62,285 nucleotides of DNA from Scatosoma sp045542595 (GTDB lineage Bacteria > Bacillota > Clostridia > Christensenellales > Borkfalkiaceae), in the NCBI GenBank assembly GCA_045542595.1, contig JAZQLI010000036.1:1-62285 (forward strand), read 5' to 3'. Position numbers and translations under genes: made by a program. Below, piece after piece: positions 43,375 to 51,625 of the stretch (positions are counted from its first letter, which is position 1; every line of letters starts with the position of its first letter). Below the pieces are notes generated by a model, which made no database searches, was not told the origin of the DNA, and saw only the letters and a program-made list of their open reading frames with translations.

Positions 43375-43412
43375 GCAAAAAGCACAGGAATTGTCCTGTG
43401 CTTTTTTGCTGT
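43372..43412. terminator. Terminator of the tRNA cluster
   Basis: The hairpin uses the tRNA's own CCA: CCAGCAAAAAGCACAGG pairs with CCTGTGCTTTTTTGCTG around AATTGT. A closely similar hairpin recurs at 46415-46453 after ktrA. Confidence 0.85.
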
Positions 43413-43441
43413 GTCCGTACGGGAAAGACGATGAATCCATC

Positions 43442-44279
43442 GGTTCTATAATAAATGAGTTCTATAATAAATGTTGGGGTATGAGGAAAAATATCTCAAC
43501 ATTTTTTTATAGAAAGGCATAAAAAAGAAACATAAAAAGAAAAAATCCGTTATAATGAATTCACCACAAACCACACAAAGGAGTTTTTCTATTATGTTTC
43601 AACAAAATCTTATAACAAATCTACTTGGAATAGCAAACGTTTTCGTGGATAAAATCGAAAATAATTCTTCTTCTATCCAAATTTATCTCTCTACGTCTCC
43701 AACAAAACAGGTTTATCCTTGTTGCGGAAAAACAACAAAATACATCCATGACTACCGAACACAAAAGATTCGGGATATACCTTTTCAAGGCAAAGAAACC
43801 TTTTTGTATTTACGAAAACGCCGTTACGTTTGCAATTCTTGTGGAAAACGATTCTTTGAAAAGTACGACTTTCTTCCAAGGTATAGACATTTTACGGGTA
43901 GAGTTTACACTTCCGTTATAAACGCTTTACGAGAGAAAATATCTTTTAAGGACGTAGGAAAACGATTTGGAATATCTTCCGCTTCGGTATTTAGAATCTT
44001 TGAATACGTAGCCGTAACAACACCCACAAGTCTGCCTGTTGTGCTTGGTATAGACGAATTCAAAGGTAATACTAACGGCGAGAAATTTCAAGTAATTTTA
44101 ACGAATATAAAGGACAAGAAAGTAATTCCATTAAAGTATTGAAAAGAATTTTTTACGGCTACCAACGATTTGATAGGTTAAAGAAGAAAATTTTATTTGT
44201 TTTAGCTTCTTAAATTAAAAAATTTTGAATTTATTTTAACTTTTTTCTTTTTACCATACCCAACATTTGACACAGAACC
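43442..44279 (+). mobile_element. Internally deleted ISL3-family insertion sequence
   Basis: Inverted ends are recognisable: the left end GGTTCTATAATAAAT...AATGTTGGGGTATG corresponds to the right end, which reads in reverse GGTTCTGTGTCAAATGTTGG and so on. The left end carries a short duplication (GTTCTATAATAAAT twice, 43443 and 43459). No convincing target-site duplication was found. Inside is a transposase gene with most of its catalytic domain missing, so the copy cannot move by itself. Confidence 0.75.
43594..44213 (+). pseudogene. ISL3-family transposase, internal deletion
   Basis: Reading from ATG 43594 (after AAAGGAG) the N-terminal half is intact: the zinc-finger VYPCCGKTTKYIHDY and YVCNSCGKRFFEKY, an HTH region (SFKDVGKRFGISSASVFRIF) and the first catalytic Asp in VVLGIDEFKGNTNG. 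The frame then stops at 44142. In a shifted frame the C-terminal end resumes as IKVLKRIFYGYQRFDRL and stops at 44213. About 200 codons are missing at the join near 44128. Confidence 0.85.
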
Positions 44280-44300
44280 GTTTTTTATCCCCTTAAAGAC

Positions 44301-44329
44301 TTGAAATATATCTTGAATTGTGTTATAAT
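44301..44329 (+). promoter_or_regulatory. Promoter of ktrB-ktrA
   Basis: TTGAAA and TATAAT are separated by 17 bp. The leader to ktrB is only about 30 nt, too short for a c-di-AMP riboswitch of the ydaO type that often controls K+ uptake. Confidence 0.8.
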
Positions 44330-44363
44330 AAAAATACTAAATCTCATCTCAAAAAAATTGATT

Positions 44364-45722
44364 ATGAAAAAATATAAATTAAAACTGTCAACAAACCAAG
44401 TTATTATGTTTAGTTTTCTATTTGTAATATTGATAGGCAGTCTATTGCTTGCTTTGCCTATCAGTTCCAAAAATGGGAAAGCCGTTCCGTATATAGACGC
44501 ATTATTTACTGCAACCACTTCCACTTGCGTTACGGGATTGGTCACGTTGCCAACAGTTACAACTTGGAGCGTTTTTGGACAAATAGTGATTTTACTTTTA
44601 ATACAAGTAGGTGGACTTGGCATTATTACCGTAATGGCAGGTTTAACGGTGGCGTTACACCGTAAAATAGGGTTGAAGGATAGTAGATTGATTAGCGATT
44701 CATTCAATCTTACTTCTTTATCAGGGCTTGCAACTTTTGTAAAAAAAGTTATTTTGGGCACGCTTATTATAGAAGGGATTGGAGCATTGCTTTATATGCC
44801 AGTATTTATCCCCGAATTTGGCGTAAAAGGAATCTGGATTTCCGTATTTAATTCCATTTCAGCTTTTTGTAATGCAGGCATTGATATAATCGCTGAGAAT
44901 AGCCTTTGTAATTATGCGCTAAATCCTTTAATAAACACTGTCACAAGTCTTTTGATTGTTTTGGGTGGTATTGGTTATATCGTTTGGTGGGATATAATAC
45001 GCGTATTAAAAAATTTTAGGAAAGAAAGAATAAAATGTTTCAAACGCTTAACATTGCATAGTAAAATTGCATTGTTGGCAACGTTGATTCTTATTTTAGG
45101 CGGTGCCATTGCTATTTTTATATTGGAGTATAGCAATCCTTTGACTATAGCCAATTATTCACTTTTTGATAAAATTCAGGTATCGTTTTTTCAATCTATA
45201 ACTACAAGAACGGCAGGTTTTGCAACAATACCGCAAGAAAATTTAACAAATGCCACTGCAATTCTTTGCTTATTTTTAATGTTCATCGGCGGTTCGCCCG
45301 TGGGAACGGCTGGCGGTATAAAAACAGTTACAATCGTCGTATTATTCGCTACTGCATATTCGGCAATTAAAAACAAAAATGAAGTAGTGTTGTTTAATAG
45401 AAATTTATCAAGACAAATCACAAAGAAAGCGGTTGCGGTTGCAAGTATGTCCTTTTCGATTGTTTTTATATCAACTGTTTTGCTTGCTGCTGTTACCAAC
45501 GCACCAGCTCTTGATATAATTTATGAAACCGTAAGCGCAACGGCAACGGTTGGATTGTCAAGAAATCTCACGCCTTATTTAGGGCTTATAGGAAAGTTAA
45601 TTATTATTGCTATAATGTATTTGGGACGAATTGGACCTATTTCTTTGGCTATTGTATTTAATTCAAAGAAAGAAACAGGAAATATTGTTAAAAATCCTAC
45701 CGAGGAAATAAGTGTAGGTTGA
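44364..45722 (+). CDS. ktrB: KtrB/TrkH-type potassium transporter membrane subunit
   Basis: A 452-residue K+ translocating subunit with four membrane-pore-membrane repeats. The pore filters are STCVTGLVTL, AFCNAGIDII, TRTAGFATIP and TATVGLSRNL, each with the central Gly. The start at 44364 begins the first helix, but no good ribosome binding site precedes it. It forms a unit with ktrA 13 bp downstream. The pair is visibly more AT-rich than its neighbours, and it sits next to a defective IS, suggesting acquisition by transfer. Confidence 0.92.
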   Translation: MKKYKLKLSTNQVIMFSFLFVILIGSLLLALPISSKNGKAVPYIDALFTATTSTCVTGLVTLPTVTTWSVFGQIVILLLIQVGGLGIITVMAGLTVALHRKIGLKDSRLISDSFNLTSLSGLATFVKKVILGTLIIEGIGALLYMPVFIPEFGVKGIWISVFNSISAFCNAGIDIIAENSLCNYALNPLINTVTSLLIVLGGIGYIVWWDIIRVLKNFRKERIKCFKRLTLHSKIALLATLILILGGAIAIFILEYSNPLTIANYSLFDKIQVSFFQSITTRTAGFATIPQENLTNATAILCLFLMFIGGSPVGTAGGIKTVTIVVLFATAYSAIKNKNEVVLFNRNLSRQITKKAVAVASMSFSIVFISTVLLAAVTNAPALDIIYETVSATATVGLSRNLTPYLGLIGKLIIIAIMYLGRIGPISLAIVFNSKKETGNIVKNPTEEISVG

Positions 45723-45735
45723 AAAGGAGTATGAT

Positions 45736-46386
45736 ATGAGTATCCATAAATCTTATGCCGTATTTGGTCTTGGGCGCTATGGTTTAGCCGTAGCAAAAGA
45801 ACTTGTGAATAATGGAGTTGAAGTTTTGGCTGTGGATTTAGATCAATCTATTGTCAATTCCGCTATTGCGGATATTCCTTTTTGCAAATGTGCAGACGTA
45901 ACTAATTTAGAAGTCATTAAACAACTTGGTATCGCCAACATGAACGTTGTTATTATTGCAATGGCTAATAATCTTGAAGCAAGCGTTATGGCAGTAATGC
46001 TATGTAAAGAAGTCGGTGTAAATACAGTAATTGCAAAATGTGCAAATGAAATTCATAAAAAGATTTTAAGCAAGGTAGGAGCAGATAAAGTAGTTTTTCC
46101 TGAATGCGAATCGGGAATCCGCCTTGCGAAGAATCTTTTAAGTTCGGGATTTGTTGACATTATTGAATTATCTAACGACGTATCTTTAATAGAGCTTGAA
46201 GTTAAACCCGAATGGGTAGGTAAAACGCTTATTGAATTAAATTTGCGTAAAAAATATTCTATCAACGTTGTTGCAATTCGGCAAGTAAATAATTTAGAAA
46301 TTAATATTGACCCTACCGTAAAATTAACTAAGGATATGCAACTTGTAGTTATCACAAACACTTCAAAAATTAGCAAGTTAAAATAA
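45736..46386 (+). CDS. ktrA: KtrA/TrkA-type regulatory subunit of K+ uptake
   Basis: A 216-residue RCK protein. The N-domain binds nucleotide through FGLGRYGLAVAKELVNNG with the acidic DLDQS after strand 2; the C-domain (residues about 135-216) is the RCK_C/c-di-AMP-binding type. It gates KtrB. AAAAGGAG lies at good spacing before the ATG. Confidence 0.93.
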   Translation: MSIHKSYAVFGLGRYGLAVAKELVNNGVEVLAVDLDQSIVNSAIADIPFCKCADVTNLEVIKQLGIANMNVVIIAMANNLEASVMAVMLCKEVGVNTVIAKCANEIHKKILSKVGADKVVFPECESGIRLAKNLLSSGFVDIIELSNDVSLIELEVKPEWVGKTLIELNLRKKYSINVVAIRQVNNLEINIDPTVKLTKDMQLVVITNTSKISKLK

Positions 46387-46414
46387 AAGTTCGATTTAGG
46401 TTGTTTAAGGCTTA

Positions 46415-46453
46415 CCAGCAAAAACGCACACCTTCATTGGTGTGCGTTTTTGC
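46415..46453. terminator. Terminator of ktrB-ktrA, similar to the tRNA-Glu terminator
   Basis: CCAGCAAAAACGCACACC pairs around TTCAT with its complement ending in TTTTTGC. The CCAGCAAAAA..TTTTTGC frame and the following GTGTC match the hairpin directly after tRNA-Glu(TTC) at 43372. Confidence 0.8.
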
Positions 46454-46557
46454 CGTGTCTCTTACGATTTGGACAAACCCATAGGGTTTGAAAAAAAATC
46501 TTTAATTTTCTTTGAATGTAGCGAAAGCCCCGTACGGAACTCCAACCACTCAACTTA

Positions 46558-47265
46558 TCATTCCTTTATCAAATTCGTTTCTTTTTTAAGTACTCTTTTC
46601 ACCCGTTCGGGATTATACGGTGCGGTATCGTCGTTAAACCATCGCACGCTGTCTACGTAGACGATTTGTTTGGTGTTATGTCTACCCATACAAACCCAAA
46701 CGTAATCTCCTGCGCGAACCGATTTCGACGGGTCTAAATACCAGTAATTACAACCCTTATAGCCTTTAGGGCTAACGCCTACAAACAGGTATTTCCCTTT
46801 ACGCGACGCGCGTTTTGCAAACACGGCGTCGAATTCCGCACGTAAAGCGGTTGCAAACGTTTCTATTTCTTTACGGTGAAACAATAGCGTATATACGCCA
46901 CCCAAAAATTGCTTTTTATCCGCCGAACGCATTAAAAAGCGGATTGCCATTACGCAATCGTTTGCACGACGTTTCTCTCTGGATACTTCTTCTCCGTTTT
47001 CAGTATGCGGATACAAATCGACTGCAAACCCTGCTTTTTCAAAAGACAGCGTATATTCTTTTGCATATGCACCTGCAAGCAAACGGAACATACAAACAAT
47101 CCAGTTTTCCAACTCGTCTCGCGAAAAGAATTCCCCTTTTTCGTGATAGGAAACGTACGTATTTTCCACCGAAGTTTCCGTGCGCGCCCAAAAGCCATTT
47201 GAAAGAAATTTCAGCGGTAACACTAAAAAAGTGAACTTTGTCTCTTGTACGTTTAAAGTAGGCAT
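46558..47265 (-). CDS. Uncharacterised protein, WapI-like N-terminal region
   Basis: A 235-residue soluble protein. The N-terminal half (residues 1-140; FFSRDELENWIVCMFRLLAG and FEKAGFAVDLYPH) resembles WapI/YxiJ-type immunity proteins in layout. The C-terminal part (GDYVWVCMGRHNTKQIVYVDSVRWF) is a separate small domain I do not recognise. It ends an operon of EEP-YitT-GDPD-this gene. Whether it is an immunity protein is a guess; no toxin lies beside it. Confidence 0.6.
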   Translation of the reverse strand: MPTLNVQETKFTFLVLPLKFLSNGFWARTETSVENTYVSYHEKGEFFSRDELENWIVCMFRLLAGAYAKEYTLSFEKAGFAVDLYPHTENGEEVSREKRRANDCVMAIRFLMRSADKKQFLGGVYTLLFHRKEIETFATALRAEFDAVFAKRASRKGKYLFVGVSPKGYKGCNYWYLDPSKSVRAGDYVWVCMGRHNTKQIVYVDSVRWFNDDTAPYNPERVKRVLKKETNLIKE

Positions 47266-47268
47266 TGT

Positions 47269-47991
47269 TTACTCCAAAATATTACTGGTAATCATATCCA
47301 CGCCGTATGCTTTGGCAAGGTGTGCGTATTCTAACAAATCTAACGTCCAACAATTAACAACAAGCCCTGCGGCGTGTAATCTATCTACAAATTCTTTCGT
47401 AACGCAAGTACCGCAAAGGTCTGCGTCGAGTTTATTATCCACCATAAAACGATAGGTTTCTTCGTCGTTTTTTTCGGTAAGGAATTGCGCGCTTGCCGTA
47501 GGATATTTTTTACGCAAGCGCAATAAATTTACCCCTGCAAACGAAATAAACGTAGTGCGTTCAAACCAACCCAGACCTTTAATGATTTCTGCCATTTCCC
47601 AAATTTTATCTTCGGGCATTTCGTTTTTCAATTCTAAAATCGCCTGCTTGTCGTATTTACGGCAAATGACGATATATTCTTCCAAGCTCGGCAAAAACAA
47701 ATCGTTACGTTCGGTTTTATCGTCGGTATCGAGCATACGCACTTGACGGAGCTTATCAAACGTACTTTCTTCCACTACTATATCCACCCCTGCAACACGT
47801 TGCAAATTATCGTCGTGAACAACGATAAATTTCCCGTCTTTGGTGATATGCACGTCCGTTTCAATACCGTAATAGCTTTTCACCCCCGCAGCCACAAACG
47901 CAGGACAGGTGTTTTCGCGTTCTAAACCGCTTACGCCGCGGTGTGCAATCATTTTAATATTCCCTTTGTCTTCAAATCGAATGGTATTCAT
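47269..47991 (-). CDS. Glycerophosphodiester phosphodiesterase
   Basis: Hydrolyses glycerophosphodiesters to glycerol 3-phosphate and alcohol. MIAHRGVSGLERENTCPAF contains the catalytic His and the E-N-T motif; GIETDVHITKDGKFIVVHDD holds the metal ligands and second His. Length 240 with no signal peptide, so it belongs to the cytoplasmic UgpQ-like type. Confidence 0.92.
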   Translation of the reverse strand: MNTIRFEDKGNIKMIAHRGVSGLERENTCPAFVAAGVKSYYGIETDVHITKDGKFIVVHDDNLQRVAGVDIVVEESTFDKLRQVRMLDTDDKTERNDLFLPSLEEYIVICRKYDKQAILELKNEMPEDKIWEMAEIIKGLGWFERTTFISFAGVNLLRLRKKYPTASAQFLTEKNDEETYRFMVDNKLDADLCGTCVTKEFVDRLHAAGLVVNCWTLDLLEYAHLAKAYGVDMITSNILE

Positions 47992-47995
47992 TTTA

Positions 47996-48898
47996 TTACT
48001 CCTTTACATCTTTCTCCTTTTCAGGCGCAACGTAGCCCGTTTCATCGAGCGCCTGAAAACCCTTTCCGCGTACTTCTACCGATTCGTTTATAATAATAAA
48101 CGCGTTTTCGTCTACACTTTTCACAATTTGCTTAAGCTGCGTCAACTGACGGTTTTTTACACACGTTAAAAGAACGTTATGGTTTTTATGCGTATACATT
48201 CCTTCCCCTGCCAGCATCGTTACACCGCGCGGACTGTTATGTACCAACACGTCGGAAAGTTCTTGCCCCTTGTCGGTAATAATTATGCACATTTTGGATT
48301 TTTCCAAACCCACCAACACCACTTCGGAAACTTTGGTTGACACGAATACCACGATAAGCGCGTATAACATATTATTAGGATTTTGCGTAGCAATAGCACC
48401 TGCCACCACGATAATTCCGTCTAAAATTCCCACGCAAAGGGGAATTTTTAATCCCTTAATAAAACGGGAAATGAGTCTACCCAAAAGCTCCGTGCCGCCG
48501 CTGGAAAATTCGTAACGGACAAACAAACCGATACCGATACCTTGACACACGCCGCCATAGAGCGAAGACAGCACGCCGTCGCTTGTCATCGGCGGTAAAA
48601 GGGATAAAATATCGGTAACCACGCCGAGCGTGGCAATGGTAAGCAAACAACGGAGTATAAACTTCCACCCTAAAAACTTGACGCCGAATGCAAGTATCGG
48701 CAAGTTAATAACGATGGAAATCATACCGATTAAAATGTTTTTATTGAAATAATTGATAAGTACCGCAAGCCCCGTTACGCCGCCTGCTACAATAGAGTTC
48801 GGTGCAAGGAATAACGACGTACTCATACCGTACGCCACGCAACCTATCAACATTCCTAAATAGCCTTTCAGCTCGTTTAAAATTACTTTCTTTTGCAT
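47996..48898 (-). CDS. YitT-family membrane protein
   Basis: Five or six membrane helices at residues about 10-190 (YGMSTSLFLAPNSIVAGGVTGLA is the family opening) are followed by a C-terminal soluble DUF2179 domain (residues about 215-285; GVTMLAGEGMYTHKNHNVLLTCV). Related proteins are widespread in Firmicutes and of unknown transport role. It sits between the EEP and GDPD genes. Confidence 0.88.
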   Translation of the reverse strand: MQKKVILNELKGYLGMLIGCVAYGMSTSLFLAPNSIVAGGVTGLAVLINYFNKNILIGMISIVINLPILAFGVKFLGWKFILRCLLTIATLGVVTDILSLLPPMTSDGVLSSLYGGVCQGIGIGLFVRYEFSSGGTELLGRLISRFIKGLKIPLCVGILDGIIVVAGAIATQNPNNMLYALIVVFVSTKVSEVVLVGLEKSKMCIIITDKGQELSDVLVHNSPRGVTMLAGEGMYTHKNHNVLLTCVKNRQLTQLKQIVKSVDENAFIIINESVEVRGKGFQALDETGYVAPEKEKDVKE

Positions 48899-48921
48899 TT
48901 TTTATTATCCTTTTAACATTT

Positions 48922-49695
48922 TTATTTCAAGTGGAGTGTTGCCACACACGGTCTATGGTCGGAAGTGCGATTATCCACCACGTCAAAGCTACTAACGGCA
49001 AATTCTTTGGAAACGAAAATATAGTCAATCGTCCTATCGGGTGCATACGAAGAAAACGTATAGGCGGTACTACCCACCGCGTCCGCTGCGCTTTGCAGCC
49101 TATCATAGATGGGTTGTAACACAGGAGAATGGGGCGTTACGTTGAAATCCCCCATCAAAACAACGTGTGTTTTCACTTCGTCAATGATTTTAACGAGCGT
49201 TGCAACCATACGTTCCTGTTCTAAAAGATTGAGCCCAAAATGCGTTACGAGTACGGTAATATTCGTGCCATCGACGTCTATTTCCGCACGCAAAACAGCC
49301 CTATCTTCATAATAGCCGTTTTCCCCTTCTCGACGTTCGTCTTTTATAGGGACAGGTACTTTGATAACATCGCTAAACACAATTTTCTTATCCGAAAGCA
49401 ACGCATTACCATAGCTTGCAGGGATATCCCCATCAAAACAAATGGCTTCACCAAAGGCGGAATATTTTATCCCTGCGGCTTTGGCTATCGTTTTCGCCTG
49501 CTCGCTCAAACCGTTGTCGCCCGTTTCGTATACTTCGTTTAAACCTACGATGGTTGCATCTAAACCGCGGACGACTTTTGCCGTTTCCTGCGGCGCTACC
49601 ACTAAATCTCGGCTAGGAATTTGTGGCGGTTGATAGGTAGAAAAATTTAAACAATGTGCTATATTATACGTAGCAATGCGTATGTTTTTTCTCAT
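48922..49695 (-). CDS. Endonuclease/exonuclease/phosphatase family protein
   Basis: A 257-residue EEP-fold metal-dependent hydrolase: RIATYNIAHC at the start, GLNEV with the Mg-binding Glu, VVLMGDFNVTPHSPVLQP with the catalytic Asp-Asn, and TIDYIFVSK plus SDHRPCVATL at the end. Family members cleave phosphodiesters or phosphomonoesters; with GDPD in the same operon, a lipid head-group or inositol-phosphate substrate is possible. First gene of its operon. Confidence 0.87.
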   Translation of the reverse strand: MRKNIRIATYNIAHCLNFSTYQPPQIPSRDLVVAPQETAKVVRGLDATIVGLNEVYETGDNGLSEQAKTIAKAAGIKYSAFGEAICFDGDIPASYGNALLSDKKIVFSDVIKVPVPIKDERREGENGYYEDRAVLRAEIDVDGTNITVLVTHFGLNLLEQERMVATLVKIIDEVKTHVVLMGDFNVTPHSPVLQPIYDRLQSAADAVGSTAYTFSSYAPDRTIDYIFVSKEFAVSSFDVVDNRTSDHRPCVATLHLK

Positions 49696-49802
49696 TATGC
49701 AGTTTCCTTAAAAAGTATAGTTACTTATTCTATATTATAGCACAAGCAAAAAACGCCGTCAATAAAACGAAAACAAAAAAATGTGTAAATTTTAAAATTA
49801 AA

Positions 49803-49828
49803 ACGGACTTGCGTTATTGCAAGTCCGT
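49803..49828. terminator. Terminator after the spoIVA-linked small gene
   Basis: ACGGACTTGC/GCAAGTCCGT with loop GTTATT; on the minus strand it is followed by TTTT. It overlaps the stop codon of the 51-residue gene. Confidence 0.8.
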
Positions 49829-49969
49829 CGACGGTTTGCTTTCCGTTTGTAAAGGCTGCGGTTGTTCGTTTTGCGTTTCTTCTCCACGCAGCGTGGAAAG
49901 ATATTCCGCATATTGTTCTTCGCTGATTTTAGGCACTTTATCTTTTTTGCTTTTAGACGGTTTTCCCAT
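49814..49969 (-). CDS. 51-residue charged small protein downstream of spoIVA
   Basis: ATG at 49969 follows GGAGGATTTGT, a strong ribosome binding site. The product begins MGKPSKSKKDKVPKISEEQY and continues AEYLSTLRGEE, then a Gln/Pro/Thr-rich tail ending STDLQ. It is hydrophilic with no signal or membrane segment. It lies 60 bp downstream of spoIVA and before a terminator, so it may be expressed in the mother cell with spoIVA. No family is recognised. Confidence 0.65.
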   Translation of the reverse strand: MGKPSKSKKDKVPKISEEQYAEYLSTLRGEETQNEQPQPLQTESKPSTDLQ

Positions 49970-50029
49970 ACAAATCCTCCAAGATAAGAATTTGTAAAAA
50001 GTATGCCCGTTTACCCCGCCTTTTATGCG

Positions 50030-51499
50030 TTAAAACAGGAAACAGAACAAATTGCTTTTGCCTTCGTTGACGATACGCGTGGTAACGCGACGGAGTTTAC
50101 GCCGAAGCTCGGGCGGCATTGCGTTGCCCTTTCCCGAAAGTTCGTCTTTGACTAGCGTTTTTAAACTCTTTCCAAAAATATTCGTCTCCCAAACGCTTCC
50201 GTCGTCGTTTTCGTATGCCGTAACCGTTTCACCGATAAATTCTTCACCCTGTTGTTTCGTGCCGATAATAGGGCTAACTTCCCCCGTTACTTCCACTTTT
50301 ACAATATGGTAGCCCGTTGCCTTTGCCCTAAACTGCGCACCGTAACCGGCACTGCGTTTTACCAGTTGCGGCTTTGCCAACGTATAATCGTTTTCCGTAG
50401 GTTCTACTATACCGTAACCCGTGCGTTCGGCTTCTTCTAAAGCACTTTCCACCTTTTCACAACGCGCTTTTTTTGCAGACAATTCGCATACGTAGCGCAT
50501 AAGCGTTACGTCGTCTTGTAAATTTTCGCCGCACTGCGCGCTGAGTACTTTATAATATAAATCGGGCATGGGCGAAATTTCAATAGTAGCGCTTCCGTTG
50601 CCTAAATCCATTTGCAATTCGTGCGGATTGACAAACGGCGCGTTTTCCTCGAACATTTCTTCCATTGCGGAAAGGTCGCGCATTTTCTTGATTTGCGGCG
50701 CACGCGCTTTTACCGCCGATAAAAGCGCGGTTATTGCAAAATTGTCTTCGGGTAAGGTTTGCAACCACAGCGGCAGCTTTACGTCTATTCTCGTTACAGG
50801 GAATTCGAGCAAAACTTTTTGCAAAATTTGCATAATTTCACTCTCTTCCATCTTTTCTACGTTGACGGCAACGACGGGCGCGGTGTATTTTTCTTCTAAT
50901 GCCGCGCGCAATTTTTCACTCTTTTGCGCGTCTTTACAGTTGAGTACGATTACAAACGGCTTTTGCAAACTTTTCAGCTGTGCCACCGTACGCTCTTCCG
51001 CAGGCACGTACGCCTTGCGTTCGATATCCGTAACGCTACCGTCCGTCGTTACCAAAACGCCTATCGTGGAATGTTCTTTGATGACCTTTTCCGTACCCAA
51101 CTCCGCCGCCTTTTCAAAGGGCATAGGTTCTTCCTGCCAAGGCGTACTAATTCGACGGGGTTTACCGTCTTCTTCAAACCCCACAGCACCGTCCACCGCA
51201 TACCCAACGCAATCGACCAACCGTACGGAAGCTTGCGCGCCTTTCGCCACCGTGATATTTGCCGCTTTCGACGGCACGAACTTCGGTTCGGTAGTCATTA
51301 CCGTTTTTCCGTTGGCAGATTGCGGTAATTCGTCCGTCATAACGCTCCGTTGCGATTCTTCCGCGTTAGGAATGACTAGATTTTGCATAAAACGTTTGAT
51401 AAAGGTAGATTTTCCTGTTCGAACCGGACCTACCACACCTATGTAAATATCGCCGCCCGTGCGGTTTGCCATATCTTCGTATACGCTGTAATTTTCCAT
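50030..51499 (-). CDS. spoIVA: Stage IV sporulation protein A (spore coat ATPase)
   Basis: The 489-residue protein begins MENYSVYEDMANRTGGDIYIG. The Walker A GPVRTGKSTFIKRFM, the sensor region VRLVDCVGYAVDGAVG and EHSTIGVLVTTDGSVT are characteristic of SpoIVA, the ATPase that polymerises as the basement layer of the spore coat; the conserved C-terminus ends in NLFCFLF. Length matches B. subtilis (492). The start at 51499 follows GGGAGG; a longer frame lacks the family sequence. Confidence 0.97.
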   Translation of the reverse strand: MENYSVYEDMANRTGGDIYIGVVGPVRTGKSTFIKRFMQNLVIPNAEESQRSVMTDELPQSANGKTVMTTEPKFVPSKAANITVAKGAQASVRLVDCVGYAVDGAVGFEEDGKPRRISTPWQEEPMPFEKAAELGTEKVIKEHSTIGVLVTTDGSVTDIERKAYVPAEERTVAQLKSLQKPFVIVLNCKDAQKSEKLRAALEEKYTAPVVAVNVEKMEESEIMQILQKVLLEFPVTRIDVKLPLWLQTLPEDNFAITALLSAVKARAPQIKKMRDLSAMEEMFEENAPFVNPHELQMDLGNGSATIEISPMPDLYYKVLSAQCGENLQDDVTLMRYVCELSAKKARCEKVESALEEAERTGYGIVEPTENDYTLAKPQLVKRSAGYGAQFRAKATGYHIVKVEVTGEVSPIIGTKQQGEEFIGETVTAYENDDGSVWETNIFGKSLKTLVKDELSGKGNAMPPELRRKLRRVTTRIVNEGKSNLFCFLF

Positions 51500-51569
51500 C
51501 AACGACCTCCCATCGTTTTGTGCGGAAACGTTGTATTTTTCCTTTCCGCCAAAAAACGGCAACAAAAAA

Positions 51570-51603
51570 ATTCTCCGCTTACGTTTTACTATATGCGGAG
51601 AAT
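51570..51603. terminator. Terminator ahead of spoIVA
   Basis: ATTCTCCGC pairs with GCGGAGAAT around a 15-nt loop, followed on the minus strand by T7. It ends the operon running from 55770 to 51626. Confidence 0.75.
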
Positions 51604-51625
51604 CGTTTAAATATGAATTGTCGTT

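Noticed and set aside
43414..43424. CCGTACGG near the ISL3 left end, as a possible copy of the tRNA-Glu 3' sequence, with another at about 46530.
   Set aside because: Only 8-10 bp match and the motif is self-complementary, so chance is likely; it was not used as evidence for an attachment site.
44281..44363. Possible c-di-AMP (ydaO) riboswitch before ktrB.
   Set aside because: A good promoter lies at 44301-44329, leaving a leader of about 30 nt, too short for that aptamer.
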